Of a stretch of DNA of 43,652 nucleotides, positions 6,755 through 14,282 are shown piece by piece (position 1 is the first letter of the stretch; each line of letters begins with the position of its first letter). The position numbers were made by a program, and so were the translations under genes. Source of the DNA: an uncultured Bacillota bacterium. GTDB lineage: Bacteria; Bacillota; Clostridia; Peptostreptococcales; Anaerovoracaceae. The stretch is taken from NCBI GenBank assembly GCA_949290475.1, contig CASESB010000015.1, positions 1 to 43,652 of the forward strand, in the 5' to 3' direction. The notes under the pieces are model-generated. The model was not told the DNA's origin. It saw only the letters and a list, made by a program, of their open reading frames with translations, and did no database searches.

Positions 6755-7183
6755 TCAGAATATGAGGTCGAAGCCGTAACAGCCTCTGTCAAAGCCGTAT
6801 TTTTCATAAAAAGCATGAGCCTCGGCTCTCGGCATGCCTGAATCCAGCACCACGCCCTTGCATCCGCGTTCCTTTGCGATGCGTACGACCTCATCCATTA
6901 TGGCGACGCCGTAGCCCTTGCCGCGGACATCCTCAGCCGTGATTATCCCTGACAGATAGCATGTCATGCCCGATAACCAGAAGGTGTTGAAGCAGGCGCA
7001 GTGGCAGAAGCCGCGATATTCGCCGTTCTCTATGGCAAAAAACGCGAAATTGCTGTCGTCACTGAGGACGTCTGCATATACCTTTCGTATCTCTTCCTTA
7101 TTGTATGTATTGTAAGACCACAGCTTTTCTATGAAATCAAAGGCTACGTCAAAATCAGCCATGGTCGCTTTTCTGAATTCCAT
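6755..7183 (-). CDS. GNAT-family N-acetyltransferase
   Basis: This 142-residue protein has the GNAT fold signature. The acetyl-CoA binding motif A is visible as V-R-G-K-G-Y-G (about 90-96), followed by the C-terminal A-H-A-F-Y-E-K-Y-G-F segment. The acceptor substrate cannot be inferred. It lies 33 nt downstream of the EFR1-type gene and probably shares its transcript, ending at the terminator at 6661-6711. The start has an AGAGGA site upstream. Confidence 0.85.
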   Translation of the reverse strand: MEFRKATMADFDVAFDFIEKLWSYNTYNKEEIRKVYADVLSDDSNFAFFAIENGEYRGFCHCACFNTFWLSGMTCYLSGIITAEDVRGKGYGVAIMDEVVRIAKERGCKGVVLDSGMPRAEAHAFYEKYGFDRGCYGFDLIF

Positions 7184-7216
7184 GTAGTGTCCTCTTTTCG
7201 TATTCGCTCAGGATAA

Positions 7217-8047
7217 TCAAATGAAAAATTCGCTCTCCGCACGTCTCGCATAGTTTGCCTTGAGCATTTCCACGTGCGACAGGAATGCCGGGTCGTCGAA
7301 GTACTTGGCGCCTGTAGGACATTTCTTGATGCAGGCATGGCACTTGACGCAGATGCCGGTGACGTCCTTCGTATCCTCTCTGGAGACGGAGCCCATCGGG
7401 CAGACTCTGGCGCATATGCCGCAGCCGTTGCAGAGATCCTCCTTCGTCTTTGGCTTTGCCTTCAGGAAAACGGCAGGCTGGCCGTCGATGCCGAGCGGTC
7501 TGTAATACGGGCCGACAGGGTCGTCGCCGCGTACGGAAATTGGTCCCGGTATGGAAGCGGCGGTCAGAGCCTCTGCTTTTTCGGCAACATCCTCGGCGAA
7601 GGCCTCCAGCTGTGTGAGATCGCTGTCGTCAGGCCGGCCTGTCGCAAGCGTCTCGGAAAAAACGTGCTCCGTTACGATTCCGGCTCCGGCTATGGTATGG
7701 AAGCCGTTGTTTTCGAGTTCATTCCTCAGCTCGATCAGAGCATTGTCGAAGTTCCTGTTGCCAAAGCAGACCACAGGCACGGCCAGGGTGCCGTCGCCCT
7801 TGAACAGCTCCTGTACGAAAGGCAGGAATTTGTTGGGGATACGACCGGCGTATACCGGCGTACCGAACACTACCAGCTCGTCCTCGTCGAATTCTCTGGT
7901 ATAATTGCGCGATTCAGGCAATGTGAAATCATCATACTCCACCGTGACGCCAAAATGCTCGGCGATCCTTTCGGCGATGGCCGAGGTCACGGTCTCGGTA
8001 TTTCCGGTAGGGCTGATATATACGGCCGTTACTCTTGAGATCTTCAT
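7217..8047 (-). CDS. EFR1-type flavodoxin-ferredoxin fusion protein
   Basis: This 276-residue soluble electron carrier has a flavodoxin-like N-terminal domain, with the FMN phosphate loop S-P-T-G-N-T-E-T at about 12-19 and a G-T-P-V-Y-A-G-R segment near 61-68. A C-terminal two-cluster ferredoxin domain follows (CNGCGICARVCP and CVKCHACIKKCP, about 207-245). This is the architecture named EFR1 family ferrodoxin and is common in Clostridia, where its partners are mostly unknown. AAAGGAGG precedes the start. It is first in an operon with the acetyltransferase and has an extended -10 promoter at 8086-8094. Confidence 0.9.
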   Translation of the reverse strand: MKISRVTAVYISPTGNTETVTSAIAERIAEHFGVTVEYDDFTLPESRNYTREFDEDELVVFGTPVYAGRIPNKFLPFVQELFKGDGTLAVPVVCFGNRNFDNALIELRNELENNGFHTIAGAGIVTEHVFSETLATGRPDDSDLTQLEAFAEDVAEKAEALTAASIPGPISVRGDDPVGPYYRPLGIDGQPAVFLKAKPKTKEDLCNGCGICARVCPMGSVSREDTKDVTGICVKCHACIKKCPTGAKYFDDPAFLSHVEMLKANYARRAESEFFI

Positions 8048-8085
8048 TTGCTGCTGCCTCCTTTCAAAGCGGGCTTTGTAAAGTC

Positions 8086-8094
8086 ATTATAACA
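8086..8094 (-). promoter_or_regulatory. Extended -10 promoter of the EFR1-type gene
   Basis: The minus strand reads TG-T-TATAAT (hexamer at plus 8086-8091), about 40 nt before the start codon. No good -35 box is visible, in keeping with an extended -10 promoter. It abuts the decayed toxin gene remnant. Confidence 0.55.
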
Positions 8095-8098
8095 CAAA

Positions 8099-8254
8099 TC
8101 ATTTTAAAATGCGCGCAGAATAGATACTGCCAGGGTTATAAGCCCGGAACGAAGAAGTCGAAGTCAAACAAACATTTTCAGTCAAGGAATAAAGAAATAG
8201 CCCGCCTTTCAACACGAGCTTTTCGGCAATGTCAGCAATTGAGCAGCACTTCCA
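8099..8254 (-). pseudogene. Remnant of an AbiEii-type toxin (nucleotidyltransferase) gene
   Basis: A short open frame without a start codon encodes I-A-D-I-A-E-K-L-V-L-K-G-G-L-F-L-Y-S-L-T at 8239-8180. This is the hallmark opening of the AbiEii nucleotidyltransferase fold, where the G-G motif follows L-K. After it the sequence no longer resembles the family and stops at 8099-8101. The piece lies immediately downstream of, and overlaps, the AbiEi-like remnant, in the normal antitoxin-toxin order. Most of the toxin (normally about 250-300 residues) is gone, so this is a fossil. The family call rests on a short motif. Confidence 0.5.
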
Positions 8255-8666
8255 TTACATCCATCATTTTTTTATAAACCCGCATTTTCTTTGCATAACT
8301 TGAAAGTGTGATCAGGTTTTTATTTTTGTCGGCAACATAGGCCTTGAGCGCCTTATTAAACATTTCTCTGTCCAGCTTTGTGCGGTATTTGAAACAGTCG
8401 CAAATGGTGCGTTCCCGATCATAAATAGCAAGCTGCACCCCATTAAAATCCCCGCTTGTTTTTCCGATTTCAAACAAGGTGGGTTGCACAAAATACACCT
8501 TTGTCGCAATAGCGTCGATATTCAGTCTTGTTCGTGAAAAGGTGCGGGGAACGGCAATTGACCATTGACGAGGTGAAAAGTCGCTGTAGCCGTAATAAAG
8601 CAGCGCCGATTTTAATACACAGATATAAGATATTGTGAAATTGTGATTTGAAGTTTTATCACTATT
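8232..8666 (-). pseudogene. Truncated AbiEi-type antitoxin
   Basis: The frame is open from 8666 (just after an in-frame TAA) to TGA at 8232 and encodes about 144 residues. An earlier part reads V-L-K-S-A-L-L-Y-Y-G-Y-S-D-F-S and then I-A-V-P-R-T-F. The later part reads I-Y-D-R-E-R-T-I-C-D-C-F-K-Y-R and K-A-L-K-A-Y. These match the central and C-terminal domain of type IV AbiEi antitoxins. The N-terminal winged helix is missing and there is no ATG or ribosome-binding site at the upstream end; only a GTG at 8498 could start a shorter product. The antitoxin is therefore probably inactive. Confidence 0.65.
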
Positions 8667-9250
8667 TTATGCTTTGGCTGATGTTTGCAGTTGTCGAGCG
8701 CTTTTCGGGAGGATGACTGCAATAGTTAATGGGATTAAGCAAACTGGACAATTTTTATAAAGGGCAAACTGTGGTATTTTTGGACTCTTGAGAGGCTATT
8801 TGAAGGGCGCCGGCGTACAGATGTTGAAAATTTTGCAGTTGTAAAACAAGATTGGTGAGAAGAACTGTAAAACAGGTGATAAGGTTTGTTTGAAGTCGCA
8901 TTTTAACTTCATCTTTATAAATGCTGAAAATAAGTTTTATGAATTTCGCGACCTTTATTTCTACACAACACTCCCTTGACCGGTACAGGCAATAGAGAGA
9001 AATCCAGAAATGGATAGGATGAGGTGGCAAGTAGTATTGTTGAATAATAGAAATAGTAACCGATTTGTTTGGAATGCATGTGAGAGCTATATATAGAACA
9101 AAACATGGTAGAAAGAATTTTGCTACCTTTAATGGCCTAGTTGCAACTGCGTTGACCCGTAAATGTTGAAAATTTTACATATACATCGTGAAAAAGTAAG
9201 AAAACATGTAAATATACGATGACCAACACATTTTGTCCTATAACCCGCAT
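8667..9250. other. A+T-rich stretch without recognisable genes
   Basis: About 580 nt between the antitoxin remnant and the tRNA terminator are much richer in A+T than the flanks. Short frames on the minus strand (for example 8755-9030) have no ribosome-binding site and resemble nothing I know. A 14-nt direct repeat, ATGTTGAAAATTTT, occurs at 8821-8834 and 9163-9176. Together with the toxin-antitoxin remnants and the nearby tRNA, this suggests decayed foreign DNA. I see no integrase, transposase or clear attachment site. Confidence 0.5.
8821..9176. repeat. 14-nt direct repeat pair
   Basis: ATGTTGAAAATTTT occurs at 8821-8834 and again at 9163-9176, 342 nt apart, in the same orientation. In A+T-rich DNA a chance pair is possible. 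The two copies could also mark the ends of a lost element. Confidence 0.45.
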
Positions 9251-9293
9251 AATAAAATAAGGATCCGTTGGAATTTCAATCTTCCAACGGATC
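9251..9293 (-). terminator. Terminator of the tRNA-Glu gene
   Basis: A perfect 11-bp stem (9262-9272 with 9283-9293) is followed on the minus strand by CTTATTTTATT. It lies 9 nt beyond the CCA end of the tRNA. Confidence 0.85.
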
Positions 9294-9302
9294 TTAAAAT
9301 TC

Positions 9303-9377
9303 TGGTACTCCCTAGGGGAGTCGAACCCCTGATTCCGCCGTGAGAGGGCGACGTCTTAACCACTTGACCAAGAGAGC
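9303..9377 (-). tRNA. tRNA-Glu (anticodon CTC)
   Basis: The minus strand folds as a tRNA. The 7-bp acceptor stem (GCTCTCT with AGGGAGT) includes two G-T pairs. The D arm contains GGTCAAGTGGTTAAGAC. The anticodon stem TCGCC/GGCGG has the loop CT-CTC-AC. The T arm AGGGG-TTCGACT-CCCCT is followed by the encoded CCA. The D arm and anticodon context are those of tRNA-Glu; the CTC anticodon reads GAG. The tRNA is probably functional, despite two wobble pairs in the acceptor stem, since it keeps its own terminator. Confidence 0.92.
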
Positions 9378-9420
9378 TTGTCTACGAATGACAGTATAGC
9401 ATATTTGCGTGAGCTGTTCA

Positions 9421-9471
9421 AGCAAAAATAAAAGCATCCGGGGAAAATCCTTATAAGCGATGCCCCGGATG
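9421..9471 (-). terminator. Terminator after the flavin reductase-rubredoxin gene
   Basis: A 9-bp stem CATCCGGGG/CCCCGGATG (9435-9443 with 9463-9471) is followed on the minus strand by CTTTTATTTTT. Confidence 0.88.
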
Positions 9472-9530
9472 ACGGTTGCGGCTACGGTGATTTTGCAGCT
9501 GAGCGCTGTGAGCCTGCGCAGGTAGCGGCT

Positions 9531-10127
9531 TTAAAGCTTTTCAAAATCAGCTGCACCGTGCTTGCACAGCGGGCAGACGAAGTCAGGCGGCAGCTCGTCG
9601 CCCTCATAAACGTATCCGCATATCTTACATACCCAGCCCTTTTTTGTCTGCTGAGGCGATTCTTTGATATGCTTGTGGTAATAGTCGTATGTCAGCGAGC
9701 TGTCGTCGCTGATGACCTCGCCGTCAGCCACATCGGCGATGAACATGGTGTGCGTGCCGAGATCGCTAGTGGAGATGACTTCACCGGAAAGGAAGCTGTT
9801 GGCGCCTTTCGTTATATAAGGGATGCCGTTGGCGGCTGTCTCGTAAGGGTATCCGTCGAACTTGTCGACGTCGCGTCCGCTCTGGAAGCCAAAATGCTTG
9901 AACGTATCGAAGTCGGCCTTTTCACTGAGTATGGAGACGTTGAATTTACCTGTCTTCGCGATCATATCGTGCGTGAAATTACCCTTGTTGACGGTTATCG
10001 CGATCCGGTTGGGACTCGTCGTCACCTGCTGGAGCGTATTTATCACGCAACCGTTAGCCTTGTCTCCGTCTTTGGCGGTGAGGATGTAGAGCCCGTAGCT
10101 GATCTTGAACATTACGTTGTTATCCAT
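9531..10127 (-). CDS. Flavin reductase-rubredoxin fusion (high-molecular-weight rubredoxin)
   Basis: This 198-residue protein joins an FMN-binding flavin-reductase domain (about 1-155) to a short C-terminal rubredoxin (about 163-198, with C-x2-C-G-Y-V-Y-E-G and C-P-L-C). The flavin domain has the split-barrel motif around N-G-C-V-I-N-T and a G-F-Q-S-G segment. In acetogens such as Moorella this fusion (Hrb) takes electrons from NADH and passes them to the flavodiiron protein FprA for oxygen or nitric oxide reduction. That role is carried over by homology. No FprA gene is adjacent here. A GGAAGGAAC site precedes the start. Confidence 0.9.
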   Translation of the reverse strand: MDNNVMFKISYGLYILTAKDGDKANGCVINTLQQVTTSPNRIAITVNKGNFTHDMIAKTGKFNVSILSEKADFDTFKHFGFQSGRDVDKFDGYPYETAANGIPYITKGANSFLSGEVISTSDLGTHTMFIADVADGEVISDDSSLTYDYYHKHIKESPQQTKKGWVCKICGYVYEGDELPPDFVCPLCKHGAADFEKL

Positions 10128-10193
10128 ATAGTTCCTTCCTTTCTGTATTCTGCAGGGTGAGCCTGATAGCTGACCTGCGGGGCTGTAGCTGTA

Positions 10194-10778
10194 TTACTGC
10201 CCGCTGCTCTCTTCATCGGCAGCAGGTATTTCAGTCGTTTCCTTTAGGGACAGCACGCTGTCCAGCAGCGCGCTCTCATTGCCGGAGTATGCTTCATCGA
10301 CGGCCATGATCAGGTAGGTGTAGTAGCAGCGTTCGCTTTCCATAAAGAGCACCTTGCCTTTAACATCGCCGGAGAGATCAAAGTCGTATATAAGGCTGCC
10401 GGTAATGAACTCGGGAACGTCAGCCTCAGCCTCCTCCAGCGCGGCGTCAGCCAGCAGATCTCCCAGCGTATTTATCAGCGCATAATCCATGTAGGAGTCG
10501 AGATCCGACGCTAAGGGCTGGACCTGACTTTTGGCGACGCACTGCACGCGGATATTTATCGTATCGGAGGAATCGGAAACGTCGAGTATGCTGGAGGGCG
10601 TGCCTTCCTTTATCGTCCACGACGATTCCTCAGAAGTAGGAAGCTCTATTGAACATGAGCCGTCAGCGTTGGAATAGCTCTGAAGATCGCCTGACAGCGT
10701 CGAGCTGCCGCATGAAGCCAGAACGATGCAGAGCATACATGATACCGCTGCCAGCATGAATACAAATGGTCTCTTCAT
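10194..10778 (-). CDS. Hypothetical lipoprotein
   Basis: This 194-residue protein begins with a lipoprotein signal peptide: K2-R3, a hydrophobic stretch (4-19), and the lipobox L20-A21-S22-C23. It should therefore be lipid-anchored outside the membrane. The mature part is acidic and serine-rich, resembling small extracytoplasmic proteins of the PsbP/DcrB-like kind in general layout, but I do not recognise a family with confidence. It is 66 nt upstream of the flavin reductase-rubredoxin gene on the same strand and may share its transcript. AAGGAG precedes the start. Confidence 0.75.
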   Translation of the reverse strand: MKRPFVFMLAAVSCMLCIVLASCGSSTLSGDLQSYSNADGSCSIELPTSEESSWTIKEGTPSSILDVSDSSDTINIRVQCVAKSQVQPLASDLDSYMDYALINTLGDLLADAALEEAEADVPEFITGSLIYDFDLSGDVKGKVLFMESERCYYTYLIMAVDEAYSGNESALLDSVLSLKETTEIPAADEESSGQ

Positions 10779-10885
10779 CTTGAATTCTCCTTAATTAGAA
10801 ATGAGCAGTCTGTTATGAGTCAAGTATATCATAATCGCAGGGAAAGTACAGGGGAAATGGCGGTACGGATGACCGGGGAGGGTGC

Positions 10886-10914
10886 TTGAATTGTATCTGA
10901 TTAAATGATATAGT
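10886..10914 (+). promoter_or_regulatory. Sigma-70 promoter of the sigma-54 activator gene
   Basis: TTGAAT (10886-10891) and TATAGT (10909-10914) with a 17-nt spacer give a start near 10921 and a leader of about 47 nt before ATG 10968. The activator is thus probably made independently of the operon it controls. Confidence 0.7.
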
Positions 10915-10967
10915 AGACATCAAACTGTATAGTCGGAATACAATGACAATTGCTTGTGAGGGGAAAT

Positions 10968-12332
10968 ATGGATTTTAATAATATGAGCGACGAGGTTAAG
11001 GCATACGTAAGAGCAATAATCGAATGTATCGATGACGGGATTTGGATCACCGACGGCAAGGGGATTTGTCTGGAGGTGAATAAGCAGGCGCTGGGGTGTC
11101 AGAAACGGGAAAATATTATAGGGAGAACCATGGATGAGCTCGTGCATGACGGCATATACGACACATCCGTGACCCTGGAGGTGCTGAAGGAAAAGAAAAA
11201 GGCGACGCTCGTGCAGCACGAGGAGACGGAAATACTGACGACGGGCATACCGTATATAGAAGACGGCGAGATAAAAATGATAGTGTGCTGCGAGCGCGAG
11301 CTGCGTGAGCTGGATATAATGAAGAAACAGCTGCGCATAAATGAGGAGGAGCTGGATCTGTACAAAAGCGAAATCGCTTATCTGCGATCCGTTCTGGCCA
11401 AAGAGGTCGACATGGTGCTCGAGTCAAAGGAGATGAAAAGCGTGGTGGAGCTGGCGATAACGGCGGCGCAGTACGGCTCGCGCGTGCTCATCGAGGGAGA
11501 GACCGGCGTCGGCAAGGAGGCCGTCGCCAGGATAATATATAAGAACGGAGAACGAAAAAACGCCCCGTTCATAGCGGTCAATTGCGGAGCGATACCGGAA
11601 AACCTCCTGGAATCGGAGATGTTCGGCTATGAAAAGGGCGCGTTCACGGGCGCAAACGAGAAGGGTAAAAAGGGATATTTCGAGCTGGCTAACAATGGGA
11701 TCCTGTTTCTGGATGAAATTGGAGATGTTTCGCTGGATTTCCAGGTGAAGCTTCTCAGAGCCCTGCAGGAGAATAAGATAATGCGCGTTGGAGGCGACAG
11801 GGAAATTCCTGTCGACGTGCAGATAATCGCGGCGACTAACAAGGATCTGAAGCAGAAGGTGGAAAACGGCGAATTCAGAGCGGACCTGTATTACCGCCTG
11901 AACATATTCCCGATCAAGGTGCCGCCTCTCCGCGAGCGGCTCAAGGATATCGTGCCGCTGGTATATTACTTCGCCGATTATTTCAACGGCAAATACGGAA
12001 CGTCAAAGGAGTTTTCACTCAGCAGCCTGAACGTGCTGCAGCGTTATCAGTGGCCGGGCAACGTCAGAGAGCTGCAGAACCTGGTGGAAAGGCTCATACT
12101 GACGGTCAGGGATGATATCATAAACGACGAGCATGTGAAGCGCATGCTGTTTGACGAGGTGGAGGATGCGGAGCCGAAGGAGGGCTCGCTGCAGGAGATC
12201 ATCGAGCAGACGGAGAAGAGTGTGATACAGAAATACATGAATGAGCTGGGGAGCCCCGCAGAGGTGGAAAAGGCGCTCGGGATCTCCAGAGCGACATTGA
12301 ACAGGAAGATAGTCAAGTACGGCCTGAGGTAA
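10968..12332 (+). CDS. PAS-domain sigma-54-dependent transcriptional activator
   Basis: This 454-residue enhancer-binding protein has an N-terminal PAS sensor (about 10-110), a linker coiled coil (about 112-150), a central AAA+ domain and a C-terminal Fis-type HTH (about 410-454). The AAA+ domain has Walker A G-E-T-G-V-G-K-E at 177-184, the sigma-54 contact loop G-A-F-T-G-A at 224-229 and Walker B I-L-F-L-D-E at 245-250. It has no response-regulator domain, so the signal is likely sensed directly by the PAS domain. The ATG at 10968 follows GAGGGG. It ends 219 nt before a near-perfect -24/-12 promoter that it almost certainly activates. Confidence 0.95.
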   Translation: MDFNNMSDEVKAYVRAIIECIDDGIWITDGKGICLEVNKQALGCQKRENIIGRTMDELVHDGIYDTSVTLEVLKEKKKATLVQHEETEILTTGIPYIEDGEIKMIVCCERELRELDIMKKQLRINEEELDLYKSEIAYLRSVLAKEVDMVLESKEMKSVVELAITAAQYGSRVLIEGETGVGKEAVARIIYKNGERKNAPFIAVNCGAIPENLLESEMFGYEKGAFTGANEKGKKGYFELANNGILFLDEIGDVSLDFQVKLLRALQENKIMRVGGDREIPVDVQIIAATNKDLKQKVENGEFRADLYYRLNIFPIKVPPLRERLKDIVPLVYYFADYFNGKYGTSKEFSLSSLNVLQRYQWPGNVRELQNLVERLILTVRDDIINDEHVKRMLFDEVEDAEPKEGSLQEIIEQTEKSVIQKYMNELGSPAEVEKALGISRATLNRKIVKYGLR

Positions 12333-12363
12333 GCCTTCGGGCAACGCGGATGAAGGACGAAAG

Positions 12364-12405
12364 GCAGGCGGCTGATCAAATTTGATCAGCCGCCTGCTCT
12401 TTTTT
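12364..12405 (+). terminator. Terminator after the sigma-54 activator
   Basis: A perfect 17-bp inverted repeat without spacer (12364-12380 with 12381-12397) is followed by TCTTTTTT. It isolates the activator gene from the sigma-54 operon downstream. Confidence 0.92.
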
Positions 12406-12421
12406 GAGCAGAATTTAATGG

Positions 12422-12446
12422 TTTTGACTCATTTTTTCAGGCAAAA
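12422..12446. promoter_or_regulatory. Candidate upstream activator site
   Basis: TTTTGACT (12422-12429) and AGGCAAAA (12439-12446) form a 7-of-8 inverted repeat with a 9-nt gap. It is centred about 117 nt upstream of the -24 element, a normal distance for an enhancer bound by a sigma-54 activator. It is the best dyad I see in the interval, but the site is A+T-rich and could be chance. Confidence 0.35.
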
Positions 12447-12550
12447 ATTAGGATGACGATCATAAAACTGCCGGACGGACAAAAAGAAAAAATCGCGAGA
12501 ACACGAAAAATCAAAAGGTTCAGCATAGTCAGATAATTTTGGCGGGCGCA

Positions 12551-12567
12551 TTGGCACGCTCGTTGCT
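12551..12567 (+). promoter_or_regulatory. Sigma-54 (-24/-12) promoter
   Basis: TTGGCACG-N4-TTGCT matches the sigma-54 consensus TGGCACG-N4-TTGCW at every conserved position. It lies 67 nt upstream of the permease start codon and directly downstream of a gene for a sigma-54 activator. The permease frame extends upstream through this element, but translation starts at 12635. Confidence 0.92.
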
Positions 12568-12634
12568 CCTGTTGTTGGTGTGTTTAAGAGCATCAATATA
12601 TACGTGGTTGTCTTTCATTTTAGGAGGTGAGAAA

Positions 12635-14266
12635 ATGAGTCAACAAAAAACACAAGGTCTTGCCGAACATAACATAACGCTGAGAGCAGCTGTAATGATA
12701 ATGTATTGTCTGGTAGCTGCAGGATGTTTCGGTATAGACGAAATGATCCCGGACGGAGGACCCGGTATCACGATCATAATTCTCTGTGTACTGCCTTTTG
12801 TATGGGCGGCGCCACAGGCCCTGTGCGCAGCTGAGCTCGGCAGCGCCATAACAGATGCGGGCGGCTTTTACAAATGGATACAGAGAGGATTAGGAGAGTT
12901 CTGGGGATTCCAGGGCGGCTGGTGCAGGACGCTGTCGTGCTACATAGACAATACCGTCTACGTAGTTCTGGCAGGCTCGTATGCGAGAATGCTGTTCCCG
13001 GACATGACTGAAACTGCCCAGTTTGCATTTATGGCAGCAATCATTCTGGTATTCACATTTATCAATCTCATGGGTATAGAGGATGTCGGAAGGGTCAGCA
13101 GTATTTTCTCCGCATTTATTTTCCTGGTATTCCTTGCGGTAACGGTGATAGGATTCTGCAACTGGAATTACAATCCGATGGATCCGCTTTACAACAGCAG
13201 CGATTACACACTGCTGGGCTCCATAGGAGCATCGCTGGCAACAGGTATGTGGATGTATTCCGGATACACCTCGATGTCAACGCTGGCAACGGAGTGTAAG
13301 GATAAGTCGGTAATCCCTAGAGGACTGCTCATAATACTGCCGCTGGTAACCTTCTCATACATACTGCCGACAATAGCAGGTCTGGCATCGGTAGGTCACT
13401 GGCAGGATTGGAACCCGGACGGAGGCATATCCTTCGGACACGTGCTGGCTTTAGCAGGATCATGGGGAATTCCTGTATTCACTATTACAGCCGTTTGCGC
13501 AGAGCTGTCGATGTTCAACGCGCAGATGATATCCATATCGAGAGGCTTCTACGGCATGGCTGTAGACAACCTGGCTCCTAAGAGCCTGGCCAAGGTTAGC
13601 AAGAAGAGACGCGTGCCGTACGTGGGCGTACTGTCGCTTACCGTTGTATCGCTGCTTCTCTGCAATTTCAACTTCGATGTACTGGTAACGATGGACGTTA
13701 TGCTTCTGATGGTAGACTACGTGCTGGTATTCCTGTCCACAGTTGCGCTCAGGAAGAACGAGCCGGATATGCCGAGACCTTTCAGGATCCCGGGCGGAGA
13801 CGGTTTCGTAAAGCTGCTGGTGGCTCCGGCGCTGTTCATCGCTGTTGCAGCTCTGTTTCTGAACGGATCCGATTACTATCTCGGCGGCATGATAGCGTTC
13901 CTGTCATCGCCTGTACTGTATATAATCTGGAAACGAATGTACGGCGGGCTGTACGCCATCGATCCGGAAAAGTATCCTATCAATCCGAGGACAAAGCTGG
14001 CTGTCGGAGATTTCCACAGGATAGCGGTCGTTTTCGCGATACTGGCGGTTATCGGGCTGATCGGTTCACTCTTCTGGTTCGGCTGGTACGAGGAAGGCTG
14101 GGAATCGTATTTTGAAGGCGCGTACGGATGGCTGAAGTTCATGGGCACCGACGGCGCATCGATAAGAGAATGGATCAAGGATGCGATCTTCGTCATATCG
14201 GTAATATATGCTGTTGCGGCGATAGCATTCAAGGTAGCGGGCAATAAGGTAGACAAGAGAGCATAG
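12635..14266 (+). CDS. APC-superfamily amino acid permease
   Basis: This 543-residue protein has about 12-14 membrane helices and resembles the amino acid-polyamine-organocation (APC) family. It has a conserved first helix with unwound G-rich region (A-A-G-C-F-G-I-D-E-M-I) and the following A-E-L-G-S-A-I-T-D-A-G-G segment (about 65-77). A further signature is R-P-F-R-I-P-G-G-D-G at about 393-402. The C-terminal part carries extra aromatic-rich loops, W-F-G-W-Y-E-E-G-W. Start ATG 12635 follows TAGGAGGTGAG. It is the first gene after the sigma-54 promoter, so it likely imports the inducing substrate. The substrate is not evident; a beta-amino acid is inferred from the neighbours. Confidence 0.88.
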   Translation: MSQQKTQGLAEHNITLRAAVMIMYCLVAAGCFGIDEMIPDGGPGITIIILCVLPFVWAAPQALCAAELGSAITDAGGFYKWIQRGLGEFWGFQGGWCRTLSCYIDNTVYVVLAGSYARMLFPDMTETAQFAFMAAIILVFTFINLMGIEDVGRVSSIFSAFIFLVFLAVTVIGFCNWNYNPMDPLYNSSDYTLLGSIGASLATGMWMYSGYTSMSTLATECKDKSVIPRGLLIILPLVTFSYILPTIAGLASVGHWQDWNPDGGISFGHVLALAGSWGIPVFTITAVCAELSMFNAQMISISRGFYGMAVDNLAPKSLAKVSKKRRVPYVGVLSLTVVSLLLCNFNFDVLVTMDVMLLMVDYVLVFLSTVALRKNEPDMPRPFRIPGGDGFVKLLVAPALFIAVAALFLNGSDYYLGGMIAFLSSPVLYIIWKRMYGGLYAIDPEKYPINPRTKLAVGDFHRIAVVFAILAVIGLIGSLFWFGWYEEGWESYFEGAYGWLKFMGTDGASIREWIKDAIFVISVIYAVAAIAFKVAGNKVDKRA

Positions 14267-14282
14267 ACAGGAGGAAAGAAAA

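Noticed and set aside
8755..9106. Small minus-strand frames in the A+T-rich region
   Set aside because: No ribosome-binding site, no recognisable motif, and open frames of this size are expected by chance.
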